A stretch of DNA of 64,000 nucleotides from Bordetella genomosp. 13 (GCF_007679965.1 NZ_VEHL01000001.1:434001-498000), one strand, 5' to 3'. Counted from the stretch's first letter, positions 45,620 to 57,146 are shown. Program-made: numbers and translations. Notes: generated by a model from the sequence alone, not told the origin.

Positions 45620-46393
45620 ATGAATTGGTCCACCGAGGAATCCGCACGCCAGTATGTGAAGTTCGAGCGCGAGCGCACCCGTCCCGTCCGCGACCTGGTG
45701 GCGGCGATCCCCGAGCGCGAGGTGCGCATCGCGGTCGACCTGGGGTGCGGGCCGGGCAATTCCACCGAGGTGCTGGCCGAGCGCTTTCCCGACGCGCGCG
45801 TCAGCGGCGTGGACAGCGCGCCCGACATGATCGATTCGGCCCGCAAGCGCATGCCGTCGCACACGTTCACGCTGGCCGACATCGGCAAGTGGGACGATCC
45901 GGGCCCGTACGACGTGATCCTGGCCAATGCCTCGCTGCAATGGGTGCCTGACCACGAGACCTTGTATCCCAGCCTGGTCGGCAAGCTGGCGCTGGGCGGC
46001 TGCCTGGCGGTGCAGACGCCGGACAACTGGGAAGAGCCGGCGCACCGCCTGATCCGCGAGGTTGCCGACAACGGACCGTGGGCGCCCAAGGTGGCCAATG
46101 CCAACCGCAAGCCACGTGCGCCGGCCGACTGGTATTACGCGCTGCTCAAGCCGCATTGCGCCGAGCTGGACGTGTGGCGCACGTTCTACTTCCACCCGCT
46201 GGAGAATGCGGCGGCGGTGGTGGAATGGTTCAAGGGCAGCGCGCTGCGGCCGTACCTGGCCAAGCTGGACGAGGACGAGAAAACGGAATTCCTGGTGCGC
46301 TACGAGGCGGAGATATCGAAGGCGTATCCGGCCTTGCCGGACGGCACGGTGCTGCTGCCGTTTCCGCGCCTGTTCATCGTGGCGACGCGGTAA
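45620..46393 (+). CDS. tam: Trans-aconitate 2-methyltransferase
   Basis: 257 aa (E. coli Tam 252). SAM motif IAVDLGCGPGNSTEVLAERF, then GVDSAPDMIDSARKRMP, the conserved ANASLQWVPDHETL, and TPDNWEEPAHRLIREVA, all typical of Tam. It methylates trans-aconitate, a by-product that inhibits aconitase. ATG 45620 follows ACAGGAG. Confidence 0.93.
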   Translation: MNWSTEESARQYVKFERERTRPVRDLVAAIPEREVRIAVDLGCGPGNSTEVLAERFPDARVSGVDSAPDMIDSARKRMPSHTFTLADIGKWDDPGPYDVILANASLQWVPDHETLYPSLVGKLALGGCLAVQTPDNWEEPAHRLIREVADNGPWAPKVANANRKPRAPADWYYALLKPHCAELDVWRTFYFHPLENAAAVVEWFKGSALRPYLAKLDEDEKTEFLVRYEAEISKAYPALPDGTVLLPFPRLFIVATR

Positions 46394-46495
46394 TGGCCTG
46401 GGCGCGGCCAGCTCGCGCCAGCCGGCCGCAAACCTGCTTGCAGGTTGGACGAGAGGCCGCGCCTGCAAGCAATATGCCGCTGTCCTGGCATCACA

Positions 46496-47074
46496 TCAAC
46501 CCGGCGGCAAGGCCCGCCGCGGAATCCCCGTCTCACGTCCGAACTTCGCCCATTTGAACGCCGGGCCGGGATCCGTCTTGCGTCCCGGTGCGACGTGCTC
46601 GTGGCCGCGCACGTGGGCGATGGGATGGCGCACGCGCAGCAGCCGCGTCAGCTTTGCCAGGGTGGTGTACTGGTCGTCGGTATAGGGCACGGTGTCCGCG
46701 CCTTCCAGCTCGATGCCCACGGAGAAATCGTTGCAGCGCTCCCGGCCGCCGAAGCGCGACACGCCCGCATGCCAGGCGCGCGCATCGGACGAGGCGAATT
46801 GGATGACGGAGCCGTCGCGGCGGATGAAGAAGTGGGCCGACACGCGCAGTCCGCGCAGGCGTTCCAGCCAGGGATGGGCGCTGTAGTCCAGGCGATTGAG
46901 GAAGAGATCCGCCACGCATGGGCCTTCGAAGCGGCCCGGGGGCAGGCTGATGTTGTGCAGCACCAGCAGTGAGACTTGCGCGCCGGCAGGGCGGCGGTCG
47001 ACATTCGGGGACGGCAGCAGCACGACGGAAGGCCCGGGAATCAGCCAGCCGTGCCGATCGAGATGCAGATGCAT
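46496..47074 (-). CDS. ampD: 1,6-anhydro-N-acetylmuramyl-L-alanine amidase
   Basis: 192 aa, N-acetylmuramoyl amidase type 2 fold. Zinc ligands His40 (LLVLHNISLP), His158 (VRGHEHVAPG) and Asp168 (KTDPGPAFKW), with the spacing seen in known AmpD. Cytoplasmic, part of peptidoglycan recycling; loss commonly derepresses AmpC-type beta-lactamases. Confidence 0.94.
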   Translation of the reverse strand: MHLHLDRHGWLIPGPSVVLLPSPNVDRRPAGAQVSLLVLHNISLPPGRFEGPCVADLFLNRLDYSAHPWLERLRGLRVSAHFFIRRDGSVIQFASSDARAWHAGVSRFGGRERCNDFSVGIELEGADTVPYTDDQYTTLAKLTRLLRVRHPIAHVRGHEHVAPGRKTDPGPAFKWAKFGRETGIPRRALPPG

Positions 47075-47125
47075 AGGCGACTCGGTAGTGGTCCAGCAGC
47101 CATTATGCCGGGCATGCGCCGGGAT

Positions 47126-47154
47126 GCAAAAAGCCCTGGAAAAAGGGGTTTTGC
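47126..47154 (-). terminator. Probable terminator of the ccsA-like/PP0621 operon
   Basis: On the minus strand, GCAAAACCCC and GGGCTTTTTGC form an interrupted stem with a T5 run in the descending arm, about 55 bases after the PP0621-like stop. Confidence 0.45.
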
Positions 47155-47206
47155 GGCCGGCGGATAAAGGAAGGCCGTGCTCGTGGCGGCGGCGAACCGG
47201 CGCGGA

Positions 47207-47491
47207 TCAGGTCTTTTGCGGGCCCAGCCGGGCGTGCTCGGGGCTGCACCAGGTGCTGCCATTGGTCAGCAGCGCTTCGGAGCGCGGCAGGTGGATGCCG
47301 CAGTGCGCGCATCGCACCATGGACTCGGCTGGCAAGGCGGCCTTGCCGCTGCTGCCGCCACGCGGCCCGGCGCCGCGAGCGGCCGACCCACGCTGTTCAT
47401 CGCGCATGCGCGCCGCGGCCCGTGCATTGACGATGCGCCACGCGACCAGCGCCGCCAGCACGATCAGGACCCAGAAAATCAGCTTGCCCAC
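47207..47491 (-). CDS. PP0621-family small membrane protein
   Basis: 94 aa. N-terminal helix KLIFWVLIVLAALVAWRIV, a Gly/Arg/Ser linker, then a zinc-ribbon-like CAHCGIHLPRSEAL and WCSPEH. GTG start at 47491 with GAGG five bases upstream, one base after the ccsA-like stop, so co-translated with it. Function unknown. Confidence 0.75.
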   Translation of the reverse strand: MGKLIFWVLIVLAALVAWRIVNARAAARMRDEQRGSAARGAGPRGGSSGKAALPAESMVRCAHCGIHLPRSEALLTNGSTWCSPEHARLGPQKT

Positions 47492-47492
47492 G

Positions 47493-48338
47493 TCAACCTC
47501 GATGCAAAATCACTTCCAGCACGAACCGGCTGCCGGTATAGGCCAGGATCAGAAGGGCGAAGCCCGTCAGCGTCCAGCGCAGCGCCACGCGGCCGCGCCA
47601 GCCGTGGATGTGGCGGCCCAGCAGCAACACGCCGAAGGTCAGCCACGACAGCAGGGTGAAGACCGTCTTGTGGTCGAAGGGCAGCACGCGGCCCGTCAGC
47701 GACAGCGAGGCCAGCGACCCCAGGCACACGGCCAGCGTCAACACGGCGAAACCGATCCAGATCACGCGGAACAGCAGCTGTTCCTGCACCAGCAGGGGCG
47801 GCTGCACGTCGAGGATGCGCGCCACGATGCCGCGCTGCCCGGGGACTTCCTGGGGGCGGTGCAGGTGGCGGTCGAGCAGGGCCATCAGCGTGGCCTGCAG
47901 GGCGGCGATGGTGATCAGGCCGTAGGCGGCCAGCGCCACCAGCAGGTGGGCGCGCAACCAGGGGCTTTCGGCATGCTGCACGAACACGCCTTGCGGAAAC
48001 AGGGCCGCAAGCGCCGTGACCAGCATGCCGGCGGGCACCAGCAGCAGCTGCAGACCGTCCAGGCGCACCAGCAGGCTTTCGAGCCAGAACACGACCAGGC
48101 CCAGCCACACCGCCGCGGACAGGGCCGAGGCCCAGCCGATGAACAGCGAGCCGTCGCCCAGCATGGTCTGGTAGAGGCCCGTGCCGTGCAGCACCAGGGC
48201 GCCCAGCAGCCACAGGCGCGCCGTGCGGCCGGTCTGTTCGACACTGCCCGCGCCCTGCCGCAGCCGGCCCGCCAGCACGGCGCCCAGCACCGCGTAGGCC
48301 AGGGCCGCCGCGGCGTGAAATACAATGCCTGGTGACAT
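47493..48338 (-). CDS. CcsA/YpjD-type cytochrome c assembly family membrane protein
   Basis: About 281 aa with eight or so helices. The family segments are RLWLLGALVLHGTGLYQTML, ESPWLRAHLLVALAAYGLIT and FDHKTVFTLLSWLTFGVLLL, with heme-liganding-type His residues. Start at 48338 or 48347 is undecided; neither has a clear ribosome site. It is divergent from ffh, a pairing also seen in other proteobacteria for the YpjD-like protein. Confidence 0.85.
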   Translation of the reverse strand: MSPGIVFHAAAALAYAVLGAVLAGRLRQGAGSVEQTGRTARLWLLGALVLHGTGLYQTMLGDGSLFIGWASALSAAVWLGLVVFWLESLLVRLDGLQLLLVPAGMLVTALAALFPQGVFVQHAESPWLRAHLLVALAAYGLITIAALQATLMALLDRHLHRPQEVPGQRGIVARILDVQPPLLVQEQLLFRVIWIGFAVLTLAVCLGSLASLSLTGRVLPFDHKTVFTLLSWLTFGVLLLGRHIHGWRGRVALRWTLTGFALLILAYTGSRFVLEVILHRG

Positions 48339-48426
48339 AGAAACCATTTTGGATGGAAGCCCGCGGGCGCGACGCCCGCCGTTGCTTCGGTTCAGCCGGC
48401 TAGTTTAAGCGAAACGCCTATCACTC

Positions 48427-49830
48427 ATGCTCGATAACCTTACCCAACGACTGTCGCGCGTGGTCAAGACCCTGCGCGGCGAAGCTCGCCTGACCGAGGC
48501 CAATACCCAGGAGATGCTGCGCGAGGTGCGCATGGCGCTGCTGGAGGCCGACGTGGCGCTGCCCGTCGTGCGCGAATTCGTCGCGCGCGTGAAGGAAAAA
48601 GCCCTGGGCGAGGAAGTGGCTTCCAGCCTCAGTCCCGGCCAGGCCCTGGTGGGCGTGGTCCACAAGGAACTGACCAGCCTGATGGGCGGCGACCTGGGTG
48701 CCGGCGCCGGGGAATTGTCCCTGTCGGTGCAGCCGCCCGCCATCATCCTCATGGCCGGCCTGCAGGGCGCCGGCAAGACCACCACCACCGGCAAGCTGGC
48801 CCGCTGGCTGGCCGAGGGCCAGCACAGCCAGAACGGCCGCAAGACCGGCAAGAAGAAAGTCCTGGTGGTCAGCGCCGACGTGTACCGTCCCGCGGCCATC
48901 GAGCAGCTGAAGACCGTCGCGGCCCAGTCGGGCGTCGATTTCCTGCCCTCGGACGCCAGCCAGAAGCCCGAGGACATCGCCCGCAACGCCGTCGAGCACG
49001 CGCGCCGCCACCACTACGACGTGTTGATCGTCGACACGGCCGGCCGCCTGGGCATCGACGAGGCCATGATGCGCGAGATCCGCGCGCTGCACGAGCTGGT
49101 CAAGCCGGTCGAGACGCTGTTCGTGGTCGACGCCATGCAGGGCCAGGACGCGGTCAACACGGCCCGCGCCTTCGCGGAAGCGCTGCCCCTGACCGGCGTG
49201 GTGCTGACCAAGCTGGACGGCGATGCGCGCGGCGGCGCGGCCCTGTCGGTGCGCCACGTCACCGGCAAGCCGCTGAAGTTCGTCGGCGTGTCCGAGAAGC
49301 TCGACGGCCTGGAGCCCTTCCACCCCGAGCGCATGGCGCAGCGCGTGCTGGGCATGGGCGACATCGTTTCGCTGGTCGAGCAGGCCCAGAAGAACATCGA
49401 CATCGCCGAGGCGGAAAAGCTGGCGGCCAAGATCAAGTCGGGCAACAAGTTCGACCTGAACGACTTCCGCGAGCAGATCGGCCAGGTGAAGAAGCTGGGC
49501 GACATGAATTCGCTGCTGGAGAAGCTGCCCGCGCAATTCCAGCAGGCCGCCGGCCAGTTGCAGGGCGGCCAGGCCGAGAAGCAGATGCGCCGTACCGAAG
49601 GCATCCTGAATTCGATGACGCCGGGCGAGCGTTCCAAGCCCGAACTCATCAAGGCCTCGCGCAAGCGCCGCATCGCGGCCGGCGCCGGCGTGCCCGTGCA
49701 AGAGGTCAACCGCCTGCTCTCGCAGTTCGAGCAGATGCAGGGCATGATGAAGCAGATGAAGAAGGGCGGCATGGCCAAGATGATGCGGGCCATGGGCGGA
49801 ATGAAGGGGTTGGGGCGCTTCGGGCGCTGA
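48427..49830 (+). CDS. ffh: Signal recognition particle protein Ffh (SRP54)
   Basis: 467 aa. N domain, then the GTPase domain with GLQGAGKTTTTGKLARW (G1), DVYRPAAIEQLK, DTAGRLGIDEAMM (G3) and TKLDGDARGGAALS (G4). The Met-rich M domain follows (about 330-467, QMQGMMKQMKKGGMAKMMRA), which binds 4.5S RNA and signal peptides. Essential for co-translational membrane targeting. Confidence 0.98.
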   Translation: MLDNLTQRLSRVVKTLRGEARLTEANTQEMLREVRMALLEADVALPVVREFVARVKEKALGEEVASSLSPGQALVGVVHKELTSLMGGDLGAGAGELSLSVQPPAIILMAGLQGAGKTTTTGKLARWLAEGQHSQNGRKTGKKKVLVVSADVYRPAAIEQLKTVAAQSGVDFLPSDASQKPEDIARNAVEHARRHHYDVLIVDTAGRLGIDEAMMREIRALHELVKPVETLFVVDAMQGQDAVNTARAFAEALPLTGVVLTKLDGDARGGAALSVRHVTGKPLKFVGVSEKLDGLEPFHPERMAQRVLGMGDIVSLVEQAQKNIDIAEAEKLAAKIKSGNKFDLNDFREQIGQVKKLGDMNSLLEKLPAQFQQAAGQLQGGQAEKQMRRTEGILNSMTPGERSKPELIKASRKRRIAAGAGVPVQEVNRLLSQFEQMQGMMKQMKKGGMAKMMRAMGGMKGLGRFGR

Positions 49831-49841
49831 ACCCCGCCTTG

Positions 49842-49863
49842 CGCCGCCTGTCGCCAGGCGGCG
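49842..49863. terminator. GC hairpin between convergent ffh and glycosyltransferase genes
   Basis: CGCCGCCTG and CAGGCGGCG form a perfect 9-bp stem with a TCGC loop, 11 bases after the ffh stop and 8 before the opposing stop. No U-run, so its terminator role is uncertain. Confidence 0.35.
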
Positions 49864-49870
49864 GCGCGAT

Positions 49871-50650
49871 TCAGCCTCGCTTGCCCGCGCTGGCCGGCAG
49901 GCGCCAGTGCCGGCGCAGTTCCCGCCGGCCGAAGTTGCCGCAACGGCGCAGCCGCGCCCGCAGGCTTTCCCAGAACCCGCCCAGTACCTGGGCAGGCTTG
50001 GGCTTGCCGTGGAATTTCACGATCGTCGCATGGGCCAGGCGCTGGTGCGCGCGCTTGCTGTCCTTGCGGCACAGGCGGCGCGTGGTCTTGTAGCTGATGA
50101 TCTGCCCGTCGGGAAACGTGGCCGTGCGGCCCAGCAGCCCGCGCGCGCGCAGGCTGAAATAGATGAATTCCTGGTCGCCCTTCACGTCCTGCACATAGGC
50201 CTCTCCGGCGCGGAACGCGTCATACACCATCGACAGCGCGCCCGTGCGGATGCGCATCACCGACGAGTTGAAGCCCTCGTTGCGCCAGTGCGGCACGATC
50301 ACCAGGTCGGCCGGCGAATTGAAGGCGTACGCCAGCATGTCGCGCATGTCGGCGCGGATCACGAGGCTGACGTCCATGTACAGGAACTCGGCCGCGGGCA
50401 GCCCGTGCCCGGCGAACAGGCGCAGCTTCTTGGTCGTCTGCCGCATGTCCGGGCGTTCCAGCTCGTGCCAGTCGTCCAGCAGGTGAATCTGCACCGCCGC
50501 CGGCGTGTTGCGCGGCCGGTCGGTGTAGCAGTGCAGCGTGAAAGGGATGGGGCAGTGCCGCTGCAGCATGTGGTGCAGGCGGTGGATGTCGAGGTCGTCG
50601 AACGCGGGACCGGTGCTGACGCACACGGCATGCAGGTGATCGGGCAGCAT
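49871..50650 (-). CDS. Putative glycosyltransferase-like protein
   Basis: 259 aa with a GT-A-like layout: AVCVSTGPAFDDLDIHRLHH, a metal-site-like EFLYMDVSLVIRADM and GFNSSVMRIRTG. The basic C-terminal tail (SLRARLRRCGNFGRRELRRH) may touch the membrane or RNA. No named family assigned. Last gene of the trmB-pip-thiS run. Confidence 0.6.
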   Translation of the reverse strand: MLPDHLHAVCVSTGPAFDDLDIHRLHHMLQRHCPIPFTLHCYTDRPRNTPAAVQIHLLDDWHELERPDMRQTTKKLRLFAGHGLPAAEFLYMDVSLVIRADMRDMLAYAFNSPADLVIVPHWRNEGFNSSVMRIRTGALSMVYDAFRAGEAYVQDVKGDQEFIYFSLRARGLLGRTATFPDGQIISYKTTRRLCRKDSKRAHQRLAHATIVKFHGKPKPAQVLGGFWESLRARLRRCGNFGRRELRRHWRLPASAGKRG

Positions 50651-50704
50651 GGAGGCAAACGGCAGGGTGGAAACGGACGCGTCTTTGACGGCTGGCGGCT
50701 GTGG

Positions 50705-50911
50705 TCAGCCGCCGCCCACCGCCACCACGATTTCCACCTGGTCGCCGTCGGCCAGCGCGGTCTGCGCGTGCTGGCTCTTGGGCACGATGTCGCCGTTGCG
50801 TTCGACCGCCACGCGCTTGCCCGCGTAGCCCAGGCTTTCCAGCAGGCCGATGACGGTGGTGGAGGCGGGCAGCTGGCGCGCCTCGCCGTTCAGGGTGATG
50901 TGCATGTCCAT
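50705..50911 (-). CDS. thiS: Sulfur-carrier protein ThiS
   Basis: 68 aa, beta-grasp fold: ITLNGEARQLPAST, VERNGDIVPKSQH and a C-terminal AVGGG that is adenylated and thiocarboxylated in thiazole synthesis. Normal size. Start at 50911 or the internal Met at 50905. Its usual partner thiG is not next to it; pip lies immediately upstream. Confidence 0.88.
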   Translation of the reverse strand: MDMHITLNGEARQLPASTTVIGLLESLGYAGKRVAVERNGDIVPKSQHAQTALADGDQVEIVVAVGGG

Positions 50912-50922
50912 GTCAGATAGCA

Positions 50923-52679
<1,757 letters not shown>

Positions 52680-52798
52680 AGGCGCGATTGTAGTGGGCGG
52701 CGCGGGGTCTCGTCCCGGGCCCGGACGGCCGAGGCGAATCGATCGACAATTGGGGCCGCATTGACATCGGATCCGTCCGCCTGGGGTAGCATCGATCC

Positions 52799-53704
52799 AT
52801 GAATCTCGCCCGCATCGACCTCACCACGCTTGCGCTGTTCATCGCCGTGGCCCGGCACGGCAGCATTTCCGGCGGGGCGCGCCATTCGCACCTGGCGGTC
52901 GGCGCGGCCAGCCGGCGGATTTCCGACCTGGAGACCGCGCTGGGCACGCCGCTGCTGTTCCGCAACGCCAGCGGCGTCGCGCTGACGGATGCCGGCCAGG
53001 CCTGCCTGGCGCATGCCCGCCGCGTGCTGCAGGAGATCGAGCAGATGGCCGGCGCGTTGTCGGACTACGCTCAGGGCGTGCGCGGCCAGGTGCGCATTGC
53101 CGCCAATACCTCGTCGATCACGCAGTTCCTGCCCGAAGACCTGACCACCTTCATGGAGGCCCATCCGGCCGTCCACATCGAGCTGGAAGAGCAGAACAGC
53201 AGCGACGTGGTGGCCGCGCTGGTCGAGAACCGCGCCGACGTCGGCATCGTGGCCGACCGCACGCCGATGCGCGGCCTGCAGACCATGCCCTATCGCCTGG
53301 ACGAGCTGGTGCTGGTGACGCCGCCCGGCCATCCGCTGGCGGGACGCCGCCGCCTGACCTTCGCCGATACACTGGACTACGACTACGTCAGCCTGCCGCC
53401 CACGACCTCGCTGGCGATGCGCCTGGCGGAGGCCAGCGCGCGGCTGGAGCGCCCGATGCGGCTGCGCATCCAGGTGCGCAGCTTCGACGCGATCTGCAGG
53501 ATGGTGGCGGCGACGGGCGGCGTGGGGCTGCTGCCCCGGTTGGCGGCGGAGCCGCATGCACGCTCGATGCGGCTGCGGCTGATCCCACTGGTGGACGACT
53601 GGGCGCACCGCGGCCTGCTGCTGGCCGTACGGGATGTCGAGACCCTTACGGTGGCGGCGCGGCTGCTGGTGACGCATCTGCGCAGCGACCTCCAGCACGA
53701 GTAA
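52799..53704 (+). CDS. LysR-family transcriptional regulator
   Basis: 301 aa. The helix-turn-helix ([34 protein letters not shown]) is followed by the effector domain. It lies directly upstream of, and on the same strand as, the CoA-transferase/lyase/Bug genes and probably controls them. Confidence 0.92.
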   Translation: MNLARIDLTTLALFIAVARHGSISGGARHSHLAVGAASRRISDLETALGTPLLFRNASGVALTDAGQACLAHARRVLQEIEQMAGALSDYAQGVRGQVRIAANTSSITQFLPEDLTTFMEAHPAVHIELEEQNSSDVVAALVENRADVGIVADRTPMRGLQTMPYRLDELVLVTPPGHPLAGRRRLTFADTLDYDYVSLPPTTSLAMRLAEASARLERPMRLRIQVRSFDAICRMVAATGGVGLLPRLAAEPHARSMRLRLIPLVDDWAHRGLLLAVRDVETLTVAARLLVTHLRSDLQHE

Positions 53705-53862
53705 GGCGTGTGTCCGGGCGCGGGCGGCGGCATCGCCATGCCATGTTGCAGGGCTTTCTCATCCCGAGAAACCCCTTTTCCCATAAAGTCGATTCCCTGC
53801 CGCACCGCGTTGCGGGCAGACTCTGGACCCTGAAACCAAGTAAATCTATAAACGGAGCAGAC

Positions 53863-55056
53863 ATGGCAGCGCAGATACTGGCCGGCATACGCGTGCTGGA
53901 ACTCGGCCAATTGATCGCCGGTCCCTTTGCCGCCAAGACCCTGGCGGACTTCGGCGCGCAGGTCGTCAAGATCGAGCCGCCCGGCCAGGGCGATCCGCTG
54001 CGCAAGTGGCGCCTGCTGCACGAGGGCACGTCCGTGTGGTGGGAAGCCCAGTCCCGCAACAAGCAATCCGTATGCGTCGACCTGCGCAAGCCCGAAGGGC
54101 AGGACGTGGTGCGCATGCTGGCGGCCGAGGCCGACGTGCTGATCGAGAACTTCCGGCCCGGCACGCTCGAGAAATGGGGCATGTCCTGGGAGGCGCTGCA
54201 CGCGCTCAATCCCAAGCTCATCATGCTGCGCGTGTCGGGGTATGGGCAGACCGGCCCCAAGGCGCGCGAGCCGGGCTTCGCGGCCATCGGCGAGGCCATG
54301 GCCGGCCTGCGTTACCTGAACGGCGAGCCTGGCCGCGCGCCCGTGCGTGGCGGCCTGTCGCTGGGCGACACCATCGCCGGCCTGCATGGCGCGTTGGGCG
54401 TGATGATGGCGCTGTACCAGCGCGACGCGCGCGGCGGCGTGGGGCAGGTCATCGATGCTGCCCTGTACGAAAGCCTGTTCAACCTGACCGAGAGTCTGCT
54501 GCCGGAATACTCCGTGTTCGGCGCGGTGCGCGAGCCCTCGGGCGCCGCGCTGCCCGGCATCGCGCCGTCCAACGCCTATCTGTGCCGCGACGGCTACGTG
54601 CTGATCGCGGGCAACGGCGACGGCATCTTCACGCGACTGATGGCGCGCATCGGCCGCGATGACCTGGGACAGGACCCAGGCCTGGCGCGCAACGACGGCC
54701 GCGCCGCGCGCGTGCAGGAGCTGGACGCCGCCATCGGCGCCTGGACCCTCGAACGCAGCATCGACGAAGTGCTGGACGCCATGCGCGAGGCCGACGTGCC
54801 TGCCGGCCGCGTGTATTCCGTGGCCGACATCGCCGCCGATCCCCATTACCGCGAACGCGGCGCCATCATCGGCATGAAGGCCGCCAGCGGCATCGACGTC
54901 GAGATGCCGGCCGTGTTCCCCATCCTGTCGGGCAATCCCGGCGAGGTCCATCATCGCGCGCCCTTGCTGGGCGAGCATACCGACGCCGTGCTCCAGGCCG
55001 CGGGCCTGGATGCCGAGCAGATCGCGCGGCTGCGCGCGCAGGGAGTCATCGCATGA
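53863..55056 (+). CDS. CaiB/BaiF-family CoA-transferase
   Basis: 397 aa from ATG 53863 (GGAG upstream). VLELGQLIAGPFAAKTLADF, the catalytic-region block ADVLIENFRPGTLEKWG, and VSGYGQTGPKAREPGFAAIG are class III CoA-transferase features. It transfers CoA to an organic acid; the next gene suggests a hydroxymethylglutarate-like acid. Overlaps the lyase start by ATGA. Confidence 0.92.
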   Translation: MAAQILAGIRVLELGQLIAGPFAAKTLADFGAQVVKIEPPGQGDPLRKWRLLHEGTSVWWEAQSRNKQSVCVDLRKPEGQDVVRMLAAEADVLIENFRPGTLEKWGMSWEALHALNPKLIMLRVSGYGQTGPKAREPGFAAIGEAMAGLRYLNGEPGRAPVRGGLSLGDTIAGLHGALGVMMALYQRDARGGVGQVIDAALYESLFNLTESLLPEYSVFGAVREPSGAALPGIAPSNAYLCRDGYVLIAGNGDGIFTRLMARIGRDDLGQDPGLARNDGRAARVQELDAAIGAWTLERSIDEVLDAMREADVPAGRVYSVADIAADPHYRERGAIIGMKAASGIDVEMPAVFPILSGNPGEVHHRAPLLGEHTDAVLQAAGLDAEQIARLRAQGVIA

Positions 55057-56000
55057 ACAACGGTCCCGCCCGTATCGAGATCAACGAAGTCGGGCCGCGC
55101 GACGGCCTGCAGATCGAGAAGGCCATGGTCGCCACGGATGACAAGGTTGCCTTCGTCGATGCCCTGTCGGCATGCGGCTTCGCGCGCATCGAGGTCACCA
55201 GCTTCACGTCGCCCAAGGCCATTCCCGCGCTGGCGGACGCGCAGGAGGTCATGCGCCGCATCCAGCGCAGGCCCGGCGTGATCTACACCGCGCTGGTGCC
55301 CAACGTGCGCGGCCTGGAGCGCGCGCTGGAGTGCGGCACCGACGAGATGAACCTGGTCATGTCGGCCAGCGAAACGCATAACCGCGCCAATCTGCGCATG
55401 ACGCGCGAGCAGTCGCTGGCCGAACTGACCTCCGTGCTGAAGGTGGCAGGCCAGGCGGGCGCGCCGTGCAACGTGTCGCTGTCCACGGTGTTCGGCTGTC
55501 CCTTCGACGGCGACGTGCCGACCGACGAGGTGCTGCGCCTGGCGCATGTGCTGGTCGAGGCGGGCGCCAAGGGCATCACCTTGTGCGACACCACCGGCAT
55601 GGCGTTTCCCACGCAGGTGGCCGAGCTGAGCGAGCGCGCCGCGCGCGAGCTGCCCGGCATCGCGCTGACCGTGCACCTGCACAACACGCGCGGCATGGCG
55701 CTGGCCAATGCCGTGGCGGCCTGGCAGACCGGCATCACGCGTTTCGACGCGGCGGCGGGCGGGCTGGGCGGCTGCCCCTACGCGCCCGGCGCCAGCGGCA
55801 ACGTCAACACCGAAGAAATCGTGCACATGTTTGCCTGCATGGGCGTGGAGACGGGCGTGGACCTGCCCGCCCTGATGGAGATCGTGCGCGGCCTGCCCAC
55901 GCTGGTCGAGCGCGAGCTGAGCAATCCCCTGTTGGCGGCCGGCCCGCGCCTGGCGACGCATGCGCCGCCCGCCTGGCTGGCCGAGCGCTTCCCCGGCTAG
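55053..56000 (+). CDS. Hydroxymethylglutaryl-CoA lyase family protein
   Basis: 315 aa, TIM barrel of the HMG-CoA lyase/homocitrate synthase superfamily. NEVGPRDGLQIEK near the N-terminus, the metal ligands HLHNTRGMALANA, and GLGGCPYAPGASGNVNTEE with the catalytic Cys. It cleaves an HMG-CoA-like ester to acetyl-CoA (or an analogue) and a keto acid. Co-translated with the CoA-transferase. Confidence 0.93.
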   Translation: MNNGPARIEINEVGPRDGLQIEKAMVATDDKVAFVDALSACGFARIEVTSFTSPKAIPALADAQEVMRRIQRRPGVIYTALVPNVRGLERALECGTDEMNLVMSASETHNRANLRMTREQSLAELTSVLKVAGQAGAPCNVSLSTVFGCPFDGDVPTDEVLRLAHVLVEAGAKGITLCDTTGMAFPTQVAELSERAARELPGIALTVHLHNTRGMALANAVAAWQTGITRFDAAAGGLGGCPYAPGASGNVNTEEIVHMFACMGVETGVDLPALMEIVRGLPTLVERELSNPLLAAGPRLATHAPPAWLAERFPG

Positions 56001-56147
56001 TTCCCGTTCCTTTTCTGTTTCTCACGCGGCTCGTTGGTGCGGGCCGCGGGGGCGCTTGCGTCCGTGCGTCTGGCCCTGCCGTTGTCGTTCATTCCGTTCG
56101 CGCCCAGTCCGTTGCATCGCTTCCTCATAATATCCAGGAGACCCCAG

Positions 56148-57146
56148 ATGAAATCCTCGCTATCCCGCAAACCGCTGCCCACTTTCATCCGCGGCCTGGC
56201 CGCCGGCGCCGCCATGCTGGCCGCCTCCGGCGCCGCTTCAGCCGCCGACTACCCCAACCATCCGATTTCGCTGATCGTGTCCGCCGCGCCCGGCGGCACC
56301 ACCGACATCGCCGCGCGCCTGATCGCCCAGCCCCTGGGCCAGGCCCTGGGCCAGAGCGTGGTGGTCGAGAACCGTCCCGGCGGCTCGGGCGGCATCGCCG
56401 CGCAGGCCGTGGCGCGCGCCAAGCCCGACGGCTACACGCTGCTGCTGCAGTACTCGGGCTACCAGGTCATCACGCCCAGCGTGATGAAGGACATCGGCTG
56501 GGACCCCATCAAGGACTTCGCGCCCGTGGCCAACGTGCTGTCGGCGCCGCAGGTCATCGTGGTGCGCCCGGCGCTGCCGATCAAGAGCCTGAAAGAGCTG
56601 GTGGACTACGCGAAGGCCAATCCCGGCCAGCTGAACTATGCCTCGTCGGGCAATGGCTCGCTGCAGCAGGTCGCCACCGAGCTGCTGAACCAGATGGCCG
56701 GCATCAAGACCGCGCACATCCCGTACAAGGGCACCGGTCCCGCGTTGAACGACCTGCTGGGCGGTTCGGTGGACATGACCATCACCACGCCGCCGCCGCT
56801 GCTGGGCCAGATCAACGCCGGCAAGCTGCGTGCATTGGCCATCACGGGTGAGAACCGCCTGCCGTCGCTGCCCAACGTGCCCACCGCCAAGGAGGCCGGC
56901 TATCCCGACCTGCTGGTGTCGTCGTGGTTCGCGATGTACGCGCCGGCCGGCACGCCGCCCGAAGTGGTCAACAAACTGGCCGGCGAGATCGAGAAGATCA
57001 TGAAGACCGATGAATTCCGCAAGAAGGCCGCGGAGCAGGGCGCCGAGGCGCGCTTCATGGGTCCGAAGGAGCTGGGAGACTACACGCGTGACGAGCTGGC
57101 GCGCTGGAACAAGGTGGTGAAGGCGGCGAACATCACTGCCGAGTGA
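56148..57146 (+). CDS. Tripartite tricarboxylate transporter substrate-binding protein (Bug family)
   Basis: 332 aa with a signal peptide (about 1-32, SGAASAADYP). Bug features: HPISLIVSAAPGGTTDIAAR, VVENRPGGSGGIAAQAVARA, KPDGYTLLL and HIPYKGTGPALNDLLGG. It binds a carboxylate in the periplasm; the CoA-transferase and lyase upstream suggest the ligand is their substrate. No membrane subunits nearby, which is common for Bug proteins. Confidence 0.93.
   Translation: MKSSLSRKPLPTFIRGLAAGAAMLAASGAASAADYPNHPISLIVSAAPGGTTDIAARLIAQPLGQALGQSVVVENRPGGSGGIAAQAVARAKPDGYTLLLQYSGYQVITPSVMKDIGWDPIKDFAPVANVLSAPQVIVVRPALPIKSLKELVDYAKANPGQLNYASSGNGSLQQVATELLNQMAGIKTAHIPYKGTGPALNDLLGGSVDMTITTPPPLLGQINAGKLRALAITGENRLPSLPNVPTAKEAGYPDLLVSSWFAMYAPAGTPPEVVNKLAGEIEKIMKTDEFRKKAAEQGAEARFMGPKELGDYTRDELARWNKVVKAANITAE

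Noticed and set aside
43559..46468. 969-aa minus-strand frame across htpG, spermidine-synthase-like and tam genes
   Set aside because: Antisense shadow spanning three genes with certain families on the plus strand.
50912..50922. Thiamine riboswitch upstream of thiS
   Set aside because: Only 11 bases separate pip and thiS, too short for such an element.
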